Source: Burkholderia sp. Nafp2/4-1b
GTDB taxonomy: Bacteria > Pseudomonadota > Gammaproteobacteria > Burkholderiales > Burkholderiaceae
Direction of reading: 5' to 3'
DNA length: 64,000 bases
Assembly (NCBI RefSeq): GCF_003635165.1
Contig: NZ_ML058619.1
Location: 1-64,000 of the forward strand
In this document: positions 51,810 to 60,957 of the stretch, in pieces
Position numbering within the stretch: the stretch's first letter is position 1
Layout: each line of letters starts with the position of its first letter
The notes under the pieces: generated by a model
Told to the model about the DNA's origin: nothing
Seen by the model: the letters and a program-made list of their open reading frames with translations, nothing else
Database searches by the model: none
Translations under genes and position numbers: made by a program

Positions 51810-52652
51810 ATGTTCAGCAGATCGTTTCGCACTACGTCGGGCCACGCGCTGTGCCTCGCCGCCCTCCTTTCCGCTTTTTCCGGTTTCGCTCGCGCGGACA
51901 GCACGCTCGATCGCATCCACGAACGTCACAAGGTCACGATCGGCGTGATCCTGTCGGGCCCGCCGTTCGGCTCGCTCGATCCCGCGACGCAAAAACCGGT
52001 CGGCTTCAACGTCGATCTGGCGAACGACGTCGCGAAACGGCTCGGTGTCGACGTCGAGCTGACACCTGTGCAGCCGTCGAACCGCGTGCAGTTCCTGCAG
52101 CAGGGCAAGGTCGACGCGCTGATCGCCAACATGGAGCTGACGACGGAGCGCGCGGAGATACTGTCGTATGCGCCGACGCCGTTCGAATCCATCGGCGGCG
52201 CGCTGATCGCGCGCAAGGACAGCGGCATCAAGTCGTGGGCCGACTTGCGCGGCAAGCCGGTCTGCGTGTCGCAAGGCAGCAACTACACGAAGCCGCTCGC
52301 GACGGAATACGGCGCGCAGGTGAAGGCGTTCCGCGGCCAGCCCGAATCGCTGCTCGCGCTTCGCGGCAACAACTGCGTGGCCGCCGTGCACGTCGCGCCG
52401 ACGCTGCGCATGCTCGTCGCGCGCAATCCGGACTGGAAGGACTATGCGACGCCGCTGCCGACCGACCTGATTCCGTCGCCGGCGGTAATCTGGGTCCGCA
52501 AGGGCGAGACCGATACGCAGAGCGCGCTCGACCGGATCGTCCAGGACTGGCATCGCAGCGGCTGGCTGCTCGACGTCGAGCGCAAGAACGGGATGACGCC
52601 GTCGCAAGCCGTGCTTGACCTGCACGCAAAGCTCAAGGCACAGCGCACATGA
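51810..52652 (+). CDS. Polar amino-acid-type ABC transporter substrate-binding protein
   Basis: 280 aa. The start at 51810 gives signal peptide RTTSGHALCLAALLSAFSGF ending ARA-DS. Family 3 motifs: VTIGVILSGPPFGSLDPATQ, PVGFNVDLANDVAKRLGVDV, VDALIANMELTTERAEILSY, ADLRGKPVCVSQGSNYTKPL. In-frame upstream ATGs would add long Arg/Pro-rich leaders and are rejected. Flanked by monooxygenases, it may bind a sulfur-containing amino acid or similar. It overlaps the next gene by 4 bases. Confidence 0.85.
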   Translation: MFSRSFRTTSGHALCLAALLSAFSGFARADSTLDRIHERHKVTIGVILSGPPFGSLDPATQKPVGFNVDLANDVAKRLGVDVELTPVQPSNRVQFLQQGKVDALIANMELTTERAEILSYAPTPFESIGGALIARKDSGIKSWADLRGKPVCVSQGSNYTKPLATEYGAQVKAFRGQPESLLALRGNNCVAAVHVAPTLRMLVARNPDWKDYATPLPTDLIPSPAVIWVRKGETDTQSALDRIVQDWHRSGWLLDVERKNGMTPSQAVLDLHAKLKAQRT

Positions 52653-53383
52653 CGGTGGCCGCCGCCGTCGACGCGCTCCGCAAGCTCGGCCTCGACTACG
52701 GCTTCGTGCTCGCCCCCGACGAGCGCGCATCGTTCGTGCACGGGATGGGCGTGACGCTCGAGCTGTCGATTGCGACCGCGCTCGGCAGCCTCGCCTGCGG
52801 CGTCGTGCTCGCAGCATTGCTGGTGTCGCCGCGCGCCGCGCTCGCGCGCCCCGCGCGCGCATTCGTCGAGGTCACCCGCAACACGCCGACGCTCGTGCAG
52901 CTGTTCTGCGCGTTTCTCGTCGTCAACATGTTGATCAGCGCCGCACTGCGCGATTTGGGCGGCAATCCGCTGACGCCGTTCATCTGGAGCGTGATCGTAA
53001 TCTCGCTGCACAAGGGCGCGTTCCATGCGGAAGCGCTGCGCGCCGGCCTCGAAGCGGTGCCGCGCGCAACGCTCGAAGCCGCGCAGTCGCTCGGCTACAG
53101 CCGGCGCCAGCGGCTGTGGTACGTGCAGTTGCCGCTCGCGATGCGCTTCGCGCTGCCCGCGCTCGTCAACAACCTGGTCGACCTCGTGAAGATGACGACG
53201 GTCGCGTCGGCGATCGCCGTCGGCGACGTCACCTATGCGTCGATCATGATCTGGACGCAGCGCGACAATGTGCTCGAGCTGATGATCCTGATCCTGCTCT
53301 TCTTCGGCGCGCTCACGTTCACGGTCAACCTCGCGGGGCGCTGGCTCGAAAACCGTCTGAGGATACCTGGCTATGGCCATTGA
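52649..53383 (+). CDS. Polar amino-acid-type ABC transporter permease 1
   Basis: A 244-aa HisM/GlnP-type permease that starts within the binding-protein stop (ATGA). TM segments include LSIATALGSLACGVVLAALL. VEVTRNTPTLVQLFCAFLVV is the classic family motif (RGTP region). The EAA loop reads PRATLEAAQSLGYSRRQRLW. It overlaps the second permease by 11 bases. Confidence 0.87.
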   Translation: MTVAAAVDALRKLGLDYGFVLAPDERASFVHGMGVTLELSIATALGSLACGVVLAALLVSPRAALARPARAFVEVTRNTPTLVQLFCAFLVVNMLISAALRDLGGNPLTPFIWSVIVISLHKGAFHAEALRAGLEAVPRATLEAAQSLGYSRRQRLWYVQLPLAMRFALPALVNNLVDLVKMTTVASAIAVGDVTYASIMIWTQRDNVLELMILILLFFGALTFTVNLAGRWLENRLRIPGYGH

Positions 53384-54158
53384 CTCGCTGGCGCCGCCCG
53401 CGCGCGTCGTGCGCTGGCCCGCCGTCGCGGCAATACTGGCCGCGCTGGCCGTCGTCGCGCTGGCCGTTGCCGGTCGCCGTCATCCGACACTTGTCGCGCT
53501 CGCTACGTGGCTGCCCGCGCTCGGCAAGGCGATGCTCGTCAACATCGGCATCAGCGCGCTCGCGATCGCGCTCGGCACGCTCGCCGGCCTCGTGCTCGGT
53601 CCGTTGACGCTGTCGCGGCTCGGCATCTCGCGCGTTGCGGCGCGCGCGTACGTGCAGTTGTTCCGCAACGCGCCGCTTCTCGTGCTGATCTATTTCTCGA
53701 CCTACGTATTCCCGTTCGAAATCAGGCTCGGCCACGCGTCGCTGCCGTTTCCGGACTGGTTCAAGGTGACGCTCGGCCTCGCGCTGCCGGCGAGCGCGAA
53801 CTTCGCGGAAATCTTCCGCGGCGCGATCCAGTCGATTCCGCACGCGCAGTGGGATGCCGCGCGCTCGCTCGCGTTCAACCGCGTGCAGGTGTTCCGCTGG
53901 ATCATCCTGCCGCAATGCGTGCGCCGCATGCTGCCGCCATGGATGAACCTGTACGCGAGCATCACGATGGCCACCGCGCTCGCGTCGCTCGTCGGGGTGC
54001 ACGACCTGCTGGACACCGCGCAGGTCGCGAGCAACACCGTCTCGCGCGCCGACTTCACCGTCGTCGTCTATTTCACGGTACTCGGCCTGTTTTTCGCGTA
54101 CTGCTACCCGATCGCCCGTTTCACCCGCCTTCTCGAACGACGTCATGCATTCCACTGA
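53373..54158 (+). CDS. Polar amino-acid-type ABC transporter permease 2
   Basis: A 261-aa partner of permease 1. Motifs: AMLVNIGISALAIALGTLAG, VQLFRNAPLLVLIYFSTYVF, FAEIFRGAIQSIPHAQWDAA followed by RSLAFNRVQVFRWIILPQ (EAA loop). It overlaps the ATPase gene by 14 bases; the dense overlaps indicate a single tightly coupled operon. Confidence 0.87.
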   Translation: MAIDSLAPPARVVRWPAVAAILAALAVVALAVAGRRHPTLVALATWLPALGKAMLVNIGISALAIALGTLAGLVLGPLTLSRLGISRVAARAYVQLFRNAPLLVLIYFSTYVFPFEIRLGHASLPFPDWFKVTLGLALPASANFAEIFRGAIQSIPHAQWDAARSLAFNRVQVFRWIILPQCVRRMLPPWMNLYASITMATALASLVGVHDLLDTAQVASNTVSRADFTVVVYFTVLGLFFAYCYPIARFTRLLERRHAFH

Positions 54159-54984
54159 AACTGCGCGCGGCGCGGACGAGCCGCTCGTCCGGCTGCGCGA
54201 CGTGCATCTGTCCTACGGCACGACGCCCGTGCTGCGCGGTATCGATCTCGACGTGCACCGCGGCCAGGCCGTGTCGATCATCGGGCCGTCCGGCTCCGGC
54301 AAATCGACGATCCTGCGCTGCATCACGGGGCTGTTGCGGCCGCAGCGCGGCCTGATCGACGTCGACGGCACGCGCGTCGACCGGCTCGCATCGGAGCGCG
54401 ACGAAATCGCGCTGCGCAAGCGCGTCGGCTTCGTGTTCCAGCAATACAACCTGTTTCCGCACCTGAGCGTACTCGACAACCTCGTCGTCGCTCCGGTCAG
54501 GATTCTCGGCCGCGATCGCACCGAAGCGGTGCGCACCGCGCACGCGCTGCTCGAACGCGTGCGCCTCGGCGACAAGGCGCACGCGTACCCCGGCGAGCTG
54601 TCGGGCGGCCAGCAGCAGCGCGTCGCGATCGCCCGCGCGCTCGCGATGCAGCCCGACCTGATCCTGTTCGACGAGGTGACGTCCGCGCTCGATCCGGAAA
54701 CCGTCGGCGACGTGCTGGCGGTGATCCGCGACCTCGTGCGCGACGGCATGACCTGCGTGCTCGTCACGCACGAGATGCGGTTCGCCGAGGAAATCAGCGA
54801 CGTCGTCTACTTCACCGAGGCGGGCGTGATCGTCGAGCACGGGCCGGCCGCGCAACTGTTCCGCGCGCCGCAAAGCCCGCGCACGCGGGCGTTCCTCGCG
54901 CATGCGCTCGGCCCGGCCGGCAGCCCGCACGCAAGCCGCGACAGCGCGCCGATCGCACTCGACCTGACGCGCTTCGCGGTCTGA
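54145..54984 (+). CDS. Polar amino-acid-type ABC transporter ATPase
   Basis: 279 aa. Walker A GPSGSGKST, Q-loop FVFQQYNLFPHLSVLDN, signature LSGGQQQR, Walker B LILFDEVTSALDPE, His-switch LVTHEM. The GlnQ-type C terminus is short. Its stop (54982-54984) lies one base from the stop of the convergent monooxygenase gene, leaving no room for a terminator between them. Confidence 0.88.
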   Translation: MHSTETARGADEPLVRLRDVHLSYGTTPVLRGIDLDVHRGQAVSIIGPSGSGKSTILRCITGLLRPQRGLIDVDGTRVDRLASERDEIALRKRVGFVFQQYNLFPHLSVLDNLVVAPVRILGRDRTEAVRTAHALLERVRLGDKAHAYPGELSGGQQQRVAIARALAMQPDLILFDEVTSALDPETVGDVLAVIRDLVRDGMTCVLVTHEMRFAEEISDVVYFTEAGVIVEHGPAAQLFRAPQSPRTRAFLAHALGPAGSPHASRDSAPIALDLTRFAV

Positions 54985-54985
54985 C

Positions 54986-56317
54986 TCAACGCGCTGCGTA
55001 GCGGCTCGGCGGGCGCACGAGCCCGAGATGGTCGCGCAGCGTCGTGCCCTCGTATTCGGTGCGGAACAGGCCGCGCCGTTGCAGTTCCGGCACGACATGC
55101 TCGACGAAATCGTCGAGTCCGCCCGGGAAATAAGGCGGCATGATGTTGAAGCCGTCCGCGGCGCCACCGTCGAACCATTCCTGCAGCGCGTCGGCGACCT
55201 GCGTCGGCGTGCCCCACACGATCCGGTGCCCGCGCGCGCCGGCGACGAGATAGTAGAGTTCGCGCAGCGTGAGATTCTCGCGGCGCGCGAGATCGGTCAG
55301 CAGCTTCGCGCGGCTCTTCAACTGATCGGATTCGGGCAGGTCGGGCAGCGGGCCGTCGAGCGGATACTGCGACACGTCGTGGCCGAGACGGTCGGACAGC
55401 AGCGTCAGCGCGCCCGACGTATCGGTCCATTGCTGGAGCTGCGCATACTTGTCCTTGGCCTCCTGCTCGGTGCGCCCGATCACCGGAAATACGCCCGGCA
55501 TCACGGCAAGCGCGTCCCCGGCGCGGTCGTACGCCGCGAGCCGCCCCTTCAGGTCGCGATAGAAGGCCTGTGCTTCTTCGAGCGTCTGCTGCGCGGTGAA
55601 CACGACTTCCGCGGTGCGCGCGGCAAGATCCTGGCCGGGGCCCGACGAGCCAGCCTGAATCACGACCGGATGGCCCTGTGGCGGGCGCGACGCATTGAGC
55701 GGCCCCCTCACGTTGAAGAAGCGTCCTGTGTGATCGAGCGCGTGCACCTTCGCCGGGTCGAAATACACGCCGCGCGCCTTGTCCCTGACGACCGCGTCGT
55801 CGTCCCAGCTGTCCCACAGCCCCTTCACGACGTCGACGAATTCGCCGGCCATCTCGTAGCGCTGCGCGTGATCGGGATGGTTGCCGCGCGTGAAGTTCGC
55901 GGCGGTGCGGTCGTACGAGGTCGTCACGACATTCCATGCGGCGCGCCCGCCGCTCAGGTGGTCGAGCGACGCGAACACGCGTGCGATGTGGTAAGGCTCG
56001 CTGTACGTCGTCGACGCGGTCGCCGCGAGGCCGATGTGCCGCGTATGCATCGCGAGCGCGGACAACAGGCTCAGCGGCTCGAAGCGCATCGCCATCGACG
56101 GGTGCGCGTCGGGGCCGCTCGTCAGGCCATCGGCGAGGAAGACCATGTCGAACTTCGCGCGCTCGGCGGTCTGCACGACGCGGCGCAGCAGGTCGAAGTT
56201 CTCGCTGCCGGATTCGGCATCGGGGTGGCGCCAGCCGGCGACGTGGTGCCCGGCGCCCTGGAGGAACAGCCCGAGGCGCATCTGGCGGCGGGAAGGTGTG
56301 CTGCGATCGGTGCTCAT
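54986..56317 (-). CDS. NtaA/SnaA/DszA-family FMN-dependent monooxygenase
   Basis: A 443-aa luciferase-fold oxygenase. Motifs: LGLFLQGAGHHVAGWRHPDA, FDMVFLADGLTSGP, LAATASTTYSEPYHIARVFA, LDHLSGGRAAWNVVTTSYDR, HPVVIQAGSSGPG, VVPELQRRGLFRTEYEGTTL. It starts within the last 4 bases of the MmgE/PrpD gene, so the two are coupled. The C-terminal 100 residues are strikingly like those of the protein at 48606. Substrate unknown; the adjoining ABC importers suggest a small organosulfur compound. Confidence 0.83.
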   Translation of the reverse strand: MSTDRSTPSRRQMRLGLFLQGAGHHVAGWRHPDAESGSENFDLLRRVVQTAERAKFDMVFLADGLTSGPDAHPSMAMRFEPLSLLSALAMHTRHIGLAATASTTYSEPYHIARVFASLDHLSGGRAAWNVVTTSYDRTAANFTRGNHPDHAQRYEMAGEFVDVVKGLWDSWDDDAVVRDKARGVYFDPAKVHALDHTGRFFNVRGPLNASRPPQGHPVVIQAGSSGPGQDLAARTAEVVFTAQQTLEEAQAFYRDLKGRLAAYDRAGDALAVMPGVFPVIGRTEQEAKDKYAQLQQWTDTSGALTLLSDRLGHDVSQYPLDGPLPDLPESDQLKSRAKLLTDLARRENLTLRELYYLVAGARGHRIVWGTPTQVADALQEWFDGGAADGFNIMPPYFPGGLDDFVEHVVPELQRRGLFRTEYEGTTLRDHLGLVRPPSRYAAR

Positions 56318-57681
56318 GATTGAAGCGACGTAAAGGTGTGGAAAAGGCGTGCGAGGTCGGCCGCGCTGCGCATCGTATCGATCAGTTCCGGCACGAACGC
56401 GAGCGCGGGATCGTGGGCGGTCGCGTCCGCGAACTTCGCGGCAAGGTCGTCGGCACCGACGAGGCGTTCGGTGCGCTGCCGCAGCGTGACGCCGTCGCGC
56501 AGCACGATCTCGACGACCGAGAAGCGCGTCGCGGGATCGGTCGACGCGCGCGGCGCCGCGGCATCGTGGCGCCGCGTCACGCGTGCGGCGAGCGCGATCA
56601 GGTCATCGCGCACGGGCACGTCGGCGAACGTCGCGACGCCGGGCGGCCCGTCCGTCAGTGCGGCGGCCACCGCGTATTCCACGCTGAAGCGCGCTTCGAG
56701 GCCGGTTGCCGGCAGTCGGTTCGACAGCGGCGTGTCGCCGCAAGGCGGGAAGGTGACCGCGATGCCAACGATGTCGGCCGGCGCGATGCGGTGGCGAGCA
56801 CGCAGATCGAGCGCGGCCTGCACCGCGTAATGGGTTGCCGTGCAGCACGGCCATGGCTTGAAGTACAGGCCGGGCGACACGATCTGCCACGGCGCGCCCC
56901 AGTCGGCCAGCACGCGCGCCGGCTGCGCCGCGTCGCCGCCGAATACGGCGAAGAATCCTTCCGGGCCGTCGAGTGCGCCCGGCGCGCCGGCCAGTCCGGC
57001 CTCGGCGAGTTCGACGGCGAACAGCCCCGCGCGCGCCGCAAGCCCCGCGTGCAACGGCTTGACCTCGCTGCCGAACTGCAGCCGCAGCCCGGCCGATTGC
57101 GTCGCGGCAATGCCGAGCGCGTTTTCGGTGGCCGTCGCATCGAGCCCGAGCAGACGTGCCGCGGCGGCGGCCGCGCCGAGCGTGCCGAGCGTCGCGGTGT
57201 TGTGGAAGCCAAGTTCGTAGTGGCGGCTGCCGAGCGCAAGACCGAGCCGCGCCATCGTCTCGACGCCGACGACGTATGCGTCGAGCAGTTCGAGCGCGCT
57301 GCGTGCGCGCACCTGCGCGAGCGCGAGCAGCGCCGGCAGCAGCACGGTGCCTGGATGGCCGCGCACGCTGCTGTGCACGTCGTCGTAGTCGAGCGCGTGG
57401 CCTGCATAGCCGTTGAGCAGCGCGGCATGTTGCGGCGACGCCGGTATCGCACTGCCGATCACCGCTGCCGTGCCTGCCGAATCGCGAGCGCACACCGTCA
57501 GCAGCTTGCGGTAACCGTTGTCGCGAGCGCCGGCGAACGCGGCGGCAAGGAAATCGAGCAGGCCGCGCCGTGCGGCAGCGATGGCGAACGGATCACGCGC
57601 GGGCTCGGCGCACGCGATCGCAGCGGCCAGCCGGCGCGTGACGCCGTCGGCCGCGCCGTCGGGAATCAAGTGGGAAGACAT
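56314..57681 (-). CDS. MmgE/PrpD-family protein
   Basis: 455 aa, 2-methylcitrate dehydratase/immune-responsive-gene-1 fold. The start at 57681 gives MSSHLIPDGAADGVTRRLAA; longer frames add an Arg/Pro-rich stretch. Motifs: GHALDYDDVHSSVRGHPGTV (active-site Asp/His region), YVVGVETMARLGLALGSRHY, LGFHNTATLGTLGAAAAAAR LLGL, FGSEVKPLHAGLAARAGLFA, YFKPWPCCTATHYAVQAAL (family KPYP-CC region). It probably catalyses a lyase or isomerase step on a carboxylate. Its gene overlaps the downstream monooxygenase by 4 bases, an unusual pairing that implies consecutive reactions. True substrate unknown. Confidence 0.82.
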   Translation of the reverse strand: MSSHLIPDGAADGVTRRLAAAIACAEPARDPFAIAAARRGLLDFLAAAFAGARDNGYRKLLTVCARDSAGTAAVIGSAIPASPQHAALLNGYAGHALDYDDVHSSVRGHPGTVLLPALLALAQVRARSALELLDAYVVGVETMARLGLALGSRHYELGFHNTATLGTLGAAAAAARLLGLDATATENALGIAATQSAGLRLQFGSEVKPLHAGLAARAGLFAVELAEAGLAGAPGALDGPEGFFAVFGGDAAQPARVLADWGAPWQIVSPGLYFKPWPCCTATHYAVQAALDLRARHRIAPADIVGIAVTFPPCGDTPLSNRLPATGLEARFSVEYAVAAALTDGPPGVATFADVPVRDDLIALAARVTRRHDAAAPRASTDPATRFSVVEIVLRDGVTLRQRTERLVGADDLAAKFADATAHDPALAFVPELIDTMRSAADLARLFHTFTSLQS

Positions 57682-57883
57682 GTGGGCAGTTGGAAAGTCG
57701 CGAAATGCCGCAACGGGCGGTGCAACCGGCAACCTTCCGGTTCCCGCTCGGATTAGCGCGTTGGATACTAGCGAAGCATCCATGCGTGCCCAACCAACTA
57801 TTCGAGCTTTCGATATCGCGTATTTGGCGTTGCCTGAACGGAGCCGAGAGACTTCGCTCCGATGTCCGCCGGATCGACGCGCG
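57682..57883. promoter_or_regulatory. Promoter gap before the PrpD-monooxygenase unit
   Basis: The minus-strand PrpD transcript should start here. It carries CCCAACCAACTATT (57789-57802), which recurs with one difference at 59755-59768 before the Ssu-like ATPase gene. No gene visible. Confidence 0.4.
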
Positions 57884-58771
57884 TCAGTGCGGGATGCCCC
57901 AGCGCCGCACCGTCACGCGCTCGAGCGTATCGAACACGAGGTGCTCGACCAGCAGCCCGATCACGATGACGGCCGCGAGGCCCGCGAACACGCGGTCGGT
58001 ATACAGCTCGTTGCGGTTCTGGAAGATGTACCAGCCGAGCCCGCCCTGCCCGGCGCTCGCGCCGAACACGAGCTCCGCGGCGATCAGCGTGCGCCACGCG
58101 AAGGCCCAGCCGACGCGCAGCCCCGACAGGATCGACGGCAGCGCGGCCGGCACGAGGATCAGCGTGATCTGGCGCAGACCGGTGAGGCCGTAGTTGCGCC
58201 CGGCCATCTTCAGCGTGGTCGGCACGCCGGCGAAACCCGTATACATGCTGAGCGCGAGCGGCCACAGCACCGCGTGCACGAGCACGAACAGCAGGCTGCC
58301 GGTGCCGAGCCCGAACCACAGCAGCGCGATCGGCAGCAATGCGATCGACGGCAGCGGGTTGAACATCGACGTGAGCATCGACAGGACGTCGCGGCCGATG
58401 CGCGTCGACACCGCGAGCGAGGTCAGCACGAATGCGAACAGCACGCCGAGCGCATAGCCGCGCAGCAGCACCGACATCGAGATGCCGGTCTTCACGAGCA
58501 GTTCACCCGATGCGATGCCCTGCACGAATGCGGCCAATGTTGCGCCGAAGGTTGGCACGAGCAGGTCGTTCGCGACGATGCGCGCGATGATTTCCCATGC
58601 GGCGATCAGCACGAGTGCGATGACGGCGCGGCGAAACCCGCTCGCGCCGACGATGCGGCGCAACAGCGGCGCCGGTGCCGCGCGCTCGACGTCGGGCGGC
58701 GTGTCGAGCGCGTGCACGTATTCCGCGCGAACAGGCGGCAGCGGCGGCAGAGCCGGATCGATCGTGCTCAT
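57884..58771 (-). CDS. Ssu/Tau-type ABC transporter permease
   Basis: A 295-aa permease. The start at 58771 overlaps the ATPase stop by 4 bases. TM segments: AVIALVLIAAWEIIARIV, LLRGYALGVLFAFVLTSLAV. Motifs: MFNPLPSIALLPIALLWFGL, then the EAA loop in MAGRNYGLTGLRQITLILVP and WRTLIAAELVFGASAGQGGL GW. This matches SsuC/TauC/nitrate-type permeases. It forms a complete importer with the ATPase and the binding protein upstream on the same strand. Confidence 0.86.
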   Translation of the reverse strand: MSTIDPALPPLPPVRAEYVHALDTPPDVERAAPAPLLRRIVGASGFRRAVIALVLIAAWEIIARIVANDLLVPTFGATLAAFVQGIASGELLVKTGISMSVLLRGYALGVLFAFVLTSLAVSTRIGRDVLSMLTSMFNPLPSIALLPIALLWFGLGTGSLLFVLVHAVLWPLALSMYTGFAGVPTTLKMAGRNYGLTGLRQITLILVPAALPSILSGLRVGWAFAWRTLIAAELVFGASAGQGGLGWYIFQNRNELYTDRVFAGLAAVIVIGLLVEHLVFDTLERVTVRRWGIPH

Positions 58772-59703
58772 GATGCGGTTGCCTCCGTGGCCGGTGCTGC
58801 GTGGATTGCGCTCGCGTCGTCGGTATCGAACAGCAGATGATGAATGCGCGCGACGCTGTCGCGGAAGTCGCCGCTGCCGACGCTGTCGAGTGAATAGTCG
58901 TGGCTGTTGAGCTCCGCGCGCACGCGGCCCGGATGCGGCGACAGCAGCAGGATCCGGTTGCCGACCACGAGCGCCTCCTCGATCGAATGCGTGACGAACA
59001 GCAGCGTGAAGCGGAACTCGTCCCACAGGCGCAGCAGTTCTTCCTGCATCTTGCGGCGCGTGAGCGCGTCGAGCGCGGCGAACGGTTCGTCCATCAGCAG
59101 CACGCGCGGCTGCATCGCCAGCGCACGCGCGATCGCGACGCGCTGTTTCATCCCGCCGGACAGCGTATGCGGATACGCATCGGCGAACGCGGCGAGCCCG
59201 ACCTTGTCGAGATAGTGCAGCGCGCGCTCGCGTGCGTCGGCACGTGATAGCTTCGCGGCCGCACGCAACGGAAACGCGACGTTCTCGACCACCGTCTTCC
59301 ACGGCGGCAACTGGTCGAACTCCTGGAACACGACGATGCGGTCGGGGCCCGGACCGTGCACGGGGCGGCCATCGAGTGCGATCGACCCCGACACGGGCTC
59401 GATGAAGCCCGCGATCGCCTTCAGCAACGTGGACTTGCCGCACCCGGACGGCCCGAGCAGCACGAAGCGGTCGCTGCCGTACACGTCGAAGCTGACTTGA
59501 TGCGTTGCGCGGACGATCCGCGCGCCGCTCCGGTATTCGAGGCTCACGCGATCGATTGCCAGCAGGCGCTCGCTGGGCGCGCCGGCCGCGGTGGCCTGCG
59601 GCGCCGACGCGGTGCGTGCGTCGGTGGCGGGAGGGGCGGCCGGCGCAGCGGCACCGCGCGCCGCATACGGCGGCAATGCGATTCGGGGAGAAGTGGCGTT
59701 CAC
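58768..59703 (-). CDS. Ssu/Tau-type ABC transporter ATPase
   Basis: 311 aa with a GTG start at 59703, preceded by AAGAG; an ATG at 59808 in the same frame would give 346 aa and cannot be excluded. The first 45 residues are an Ala/Pro-rich linker. Walker A GPSGCGKST, Q-loop VFQEFDQLPPWKTV, signature LSGGMKQR, Walker B VLLMDEPFAALD, His-switch FVTHSIEEAL. The FDQLPPWKTVVENVAF segment is typical of SsuB/TauB. Confidence 0.84.
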   Translation of the reverse strand: MNATSPRIALPPYAARGAAAPAAPPATDARTASAPQATAAGAPSERLLAIDRVSLEYRSGARIVRATHQVSFDVYGSDRFVLLGPSGCGKSTLLKAIAGFIEPVSGSIALDGRPVHGPGPDRIVVFQEFDQLPPWKTVVENVAFPLRAAAKLSRADARERALHYLDKVGLAAFADAYPHTLSGGMKQRVAIARALAMQPRVLLMDEPFAALDALTRRKMQEELLRLWDEFRFTLLFVTHSIEEALVVGNRILLLSPHPGRVRAELNSHDYSLDSVGSGDFRDSVARIHHLLFDTDDASAIHAAPATEATAS

Positions 59704-59754
59704 GATCGAAACTCTTGCAGGTAAAGCATCAACATACGGCGACGCGGCGCACGA

Positions 59755-59768
59755 CCCAACCAACGATT
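59755..59768. repeat. CCCAACCAACGATT element, copy near the Ssu-like promoter
   Basis: 13 of 14 bases match 57789-57802 (CCCAACCAACTATT). Both lie 50-110 bases before a minus-strand start codon in the organosulfur island. Possibly a shared regulator site. Confidence 0.35.
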
Positions 59769-59847
59769 GCGCATATCGAAACCGCGCCGACGCATAAGCG
59801 TCGATCACGACGCGGGAACGCCGGCGCTGCCGTGATTCAACTGCCGC

Positions 59848-60915
59848 TCAACTACCGCCGGCCGTCGCCGGATCGTCGAAGAAATAGTCGCGCCACGACT
59901 TCGGCTCGTTGCGGATCGAACCGGTGCGATACATGAACTGCGCGAGCTTCAGCGTGTTCTCCGGCGCCGTCTTGAACTGCACCTGCGGATTGCGCAGGAT
60001 CTTCAACAGCAACGCGCGATCGATCTTCGATCCGTTCACGCGAAGGTACGTGTCGGCCGCCCGCTCGGGATCGGCCGCGATCTGGCGCGCGGCCTCGGCG
60101 AGCGCGGCGACGAACGCGCGATACGTCTTCGGGTTGTCCTCGCGGAATTTCTCGGTCGCGTACAGCACGGTCGCGGAGCTCGGGCCGCCGAGCACGTCGT
60201 AGGAATTCAGCACGATGTGCGCGTTCGGATTGCCCGCGAGTTCCTGATCCTGGAACGGCGGATTGCCGAAGTGACCGGTAATCACGTTGCTGTTCGCGAG
60301 GATCGCGGCCGTTGCGTCAGGATGCGGAATCGCCTGCGTGAGCGAATCGAGCTTGTCGAACTGCTTGTCGCCCCACTGCTTGGCAGCCGCGTACTGCAGC
60401 ACGCGAGACTGCACGGACACGCCGACGGCCGGCACCGCGATGCGGTCCTTCGCGCTCAGGTCGGCGATCGTCTTCACGTTCGGGTTGCTGCTCACGAGGT
60501 AGTACGGAAAATTGCCGAGCGACGCGACACCCTTCACGTTCTGCCGGCCGCGCGTGCGGTCCCACACGGTCAGCAACGGCCCGACGCCCGCGCCGGCGAT
60601 ATCGACCGCGCCCGACAGCAGCGCGTCGTTCACGGCCGCACCGCCCGACAGCCGCACCCAGTCGACCTTGATGTCGACGCCGGCCTTGCGCCCTTCCTTC
60701 TCGATCAGTTGCTGGTCGCGCGCGACGTTCAGCATCAGGTAGACGACGCCGAACTGCTCGGCGATGCGGATGCGGCCTTCCGCGTGCGCGGCTTGCGGCG
60801 TGCCGGCGGCGGTGAACGCCAGCGCGACGGTGAGCGTGGCGGCCAGTGCGCGGCGCGCGGACAGGGTCGTGCGGCGCAGGGCCGGCGACAGCGAAAACGA
60901 CAGCGGAAACGACAT
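59848..60915 (-). CDS. Ssu/Tau-type ABC transporter substrate-binding protein
   Basis: 355 aa with a long signal peptide (SARRALAATLTVALAFTAAG, cleaved near AHA-EG). NMT1/SsuA-like motifs: IRIAEQFGVVYLMLNVARDQ, GGAAVNDALLSGAVDIAGAG, LGNFPYYLVSSNPNVKTIAD, RIAVPAVGVSVQSRVLQYAA. FGVVYLMLNVARD is seen in binding proteins for alkanesulfonates and taurine-like ligands. It follows the TauD-type gene by 42 bases, giving the order dioxygenase, binding protein, ATPase, permease. Confidence 0.85.
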   Translation of the reverse strand: MSFPLSFSLSPALRRTTLSARRALAATLTVALAFTAAGTPQAAHAEGRIRIAEQFGVVYLMLNVARDQQLIEKEGRKAGVDIKVDWVRLSGGAAVNDALLSGAVDIAGAGVGPLLTVWDRTRGRQNVKGVASLGNFPYYLVSSNPNVKTIADLSAKDRIAVPAVGVSVQSRVLQYAAAKQWGDKQFDKLDSLTQAIPHPDATAAILANSNVITGHFGNPPFQDQELAGNPNAHIVLNSYDVLGGPSSATVLYATEKFREDNPKTYRAFVAALAEAARQIAADPERAADTYLRVNGSKIDRALLLKILRNPQVQFKTAPENTLKLAQFMYRTGSIRNEPKSWRDYFFDDPATAGGS

Positions 60916-60957
60916 CGGAACTCCAGTGAGGATGAGGCGGCGGAAAGGACGTGACGC

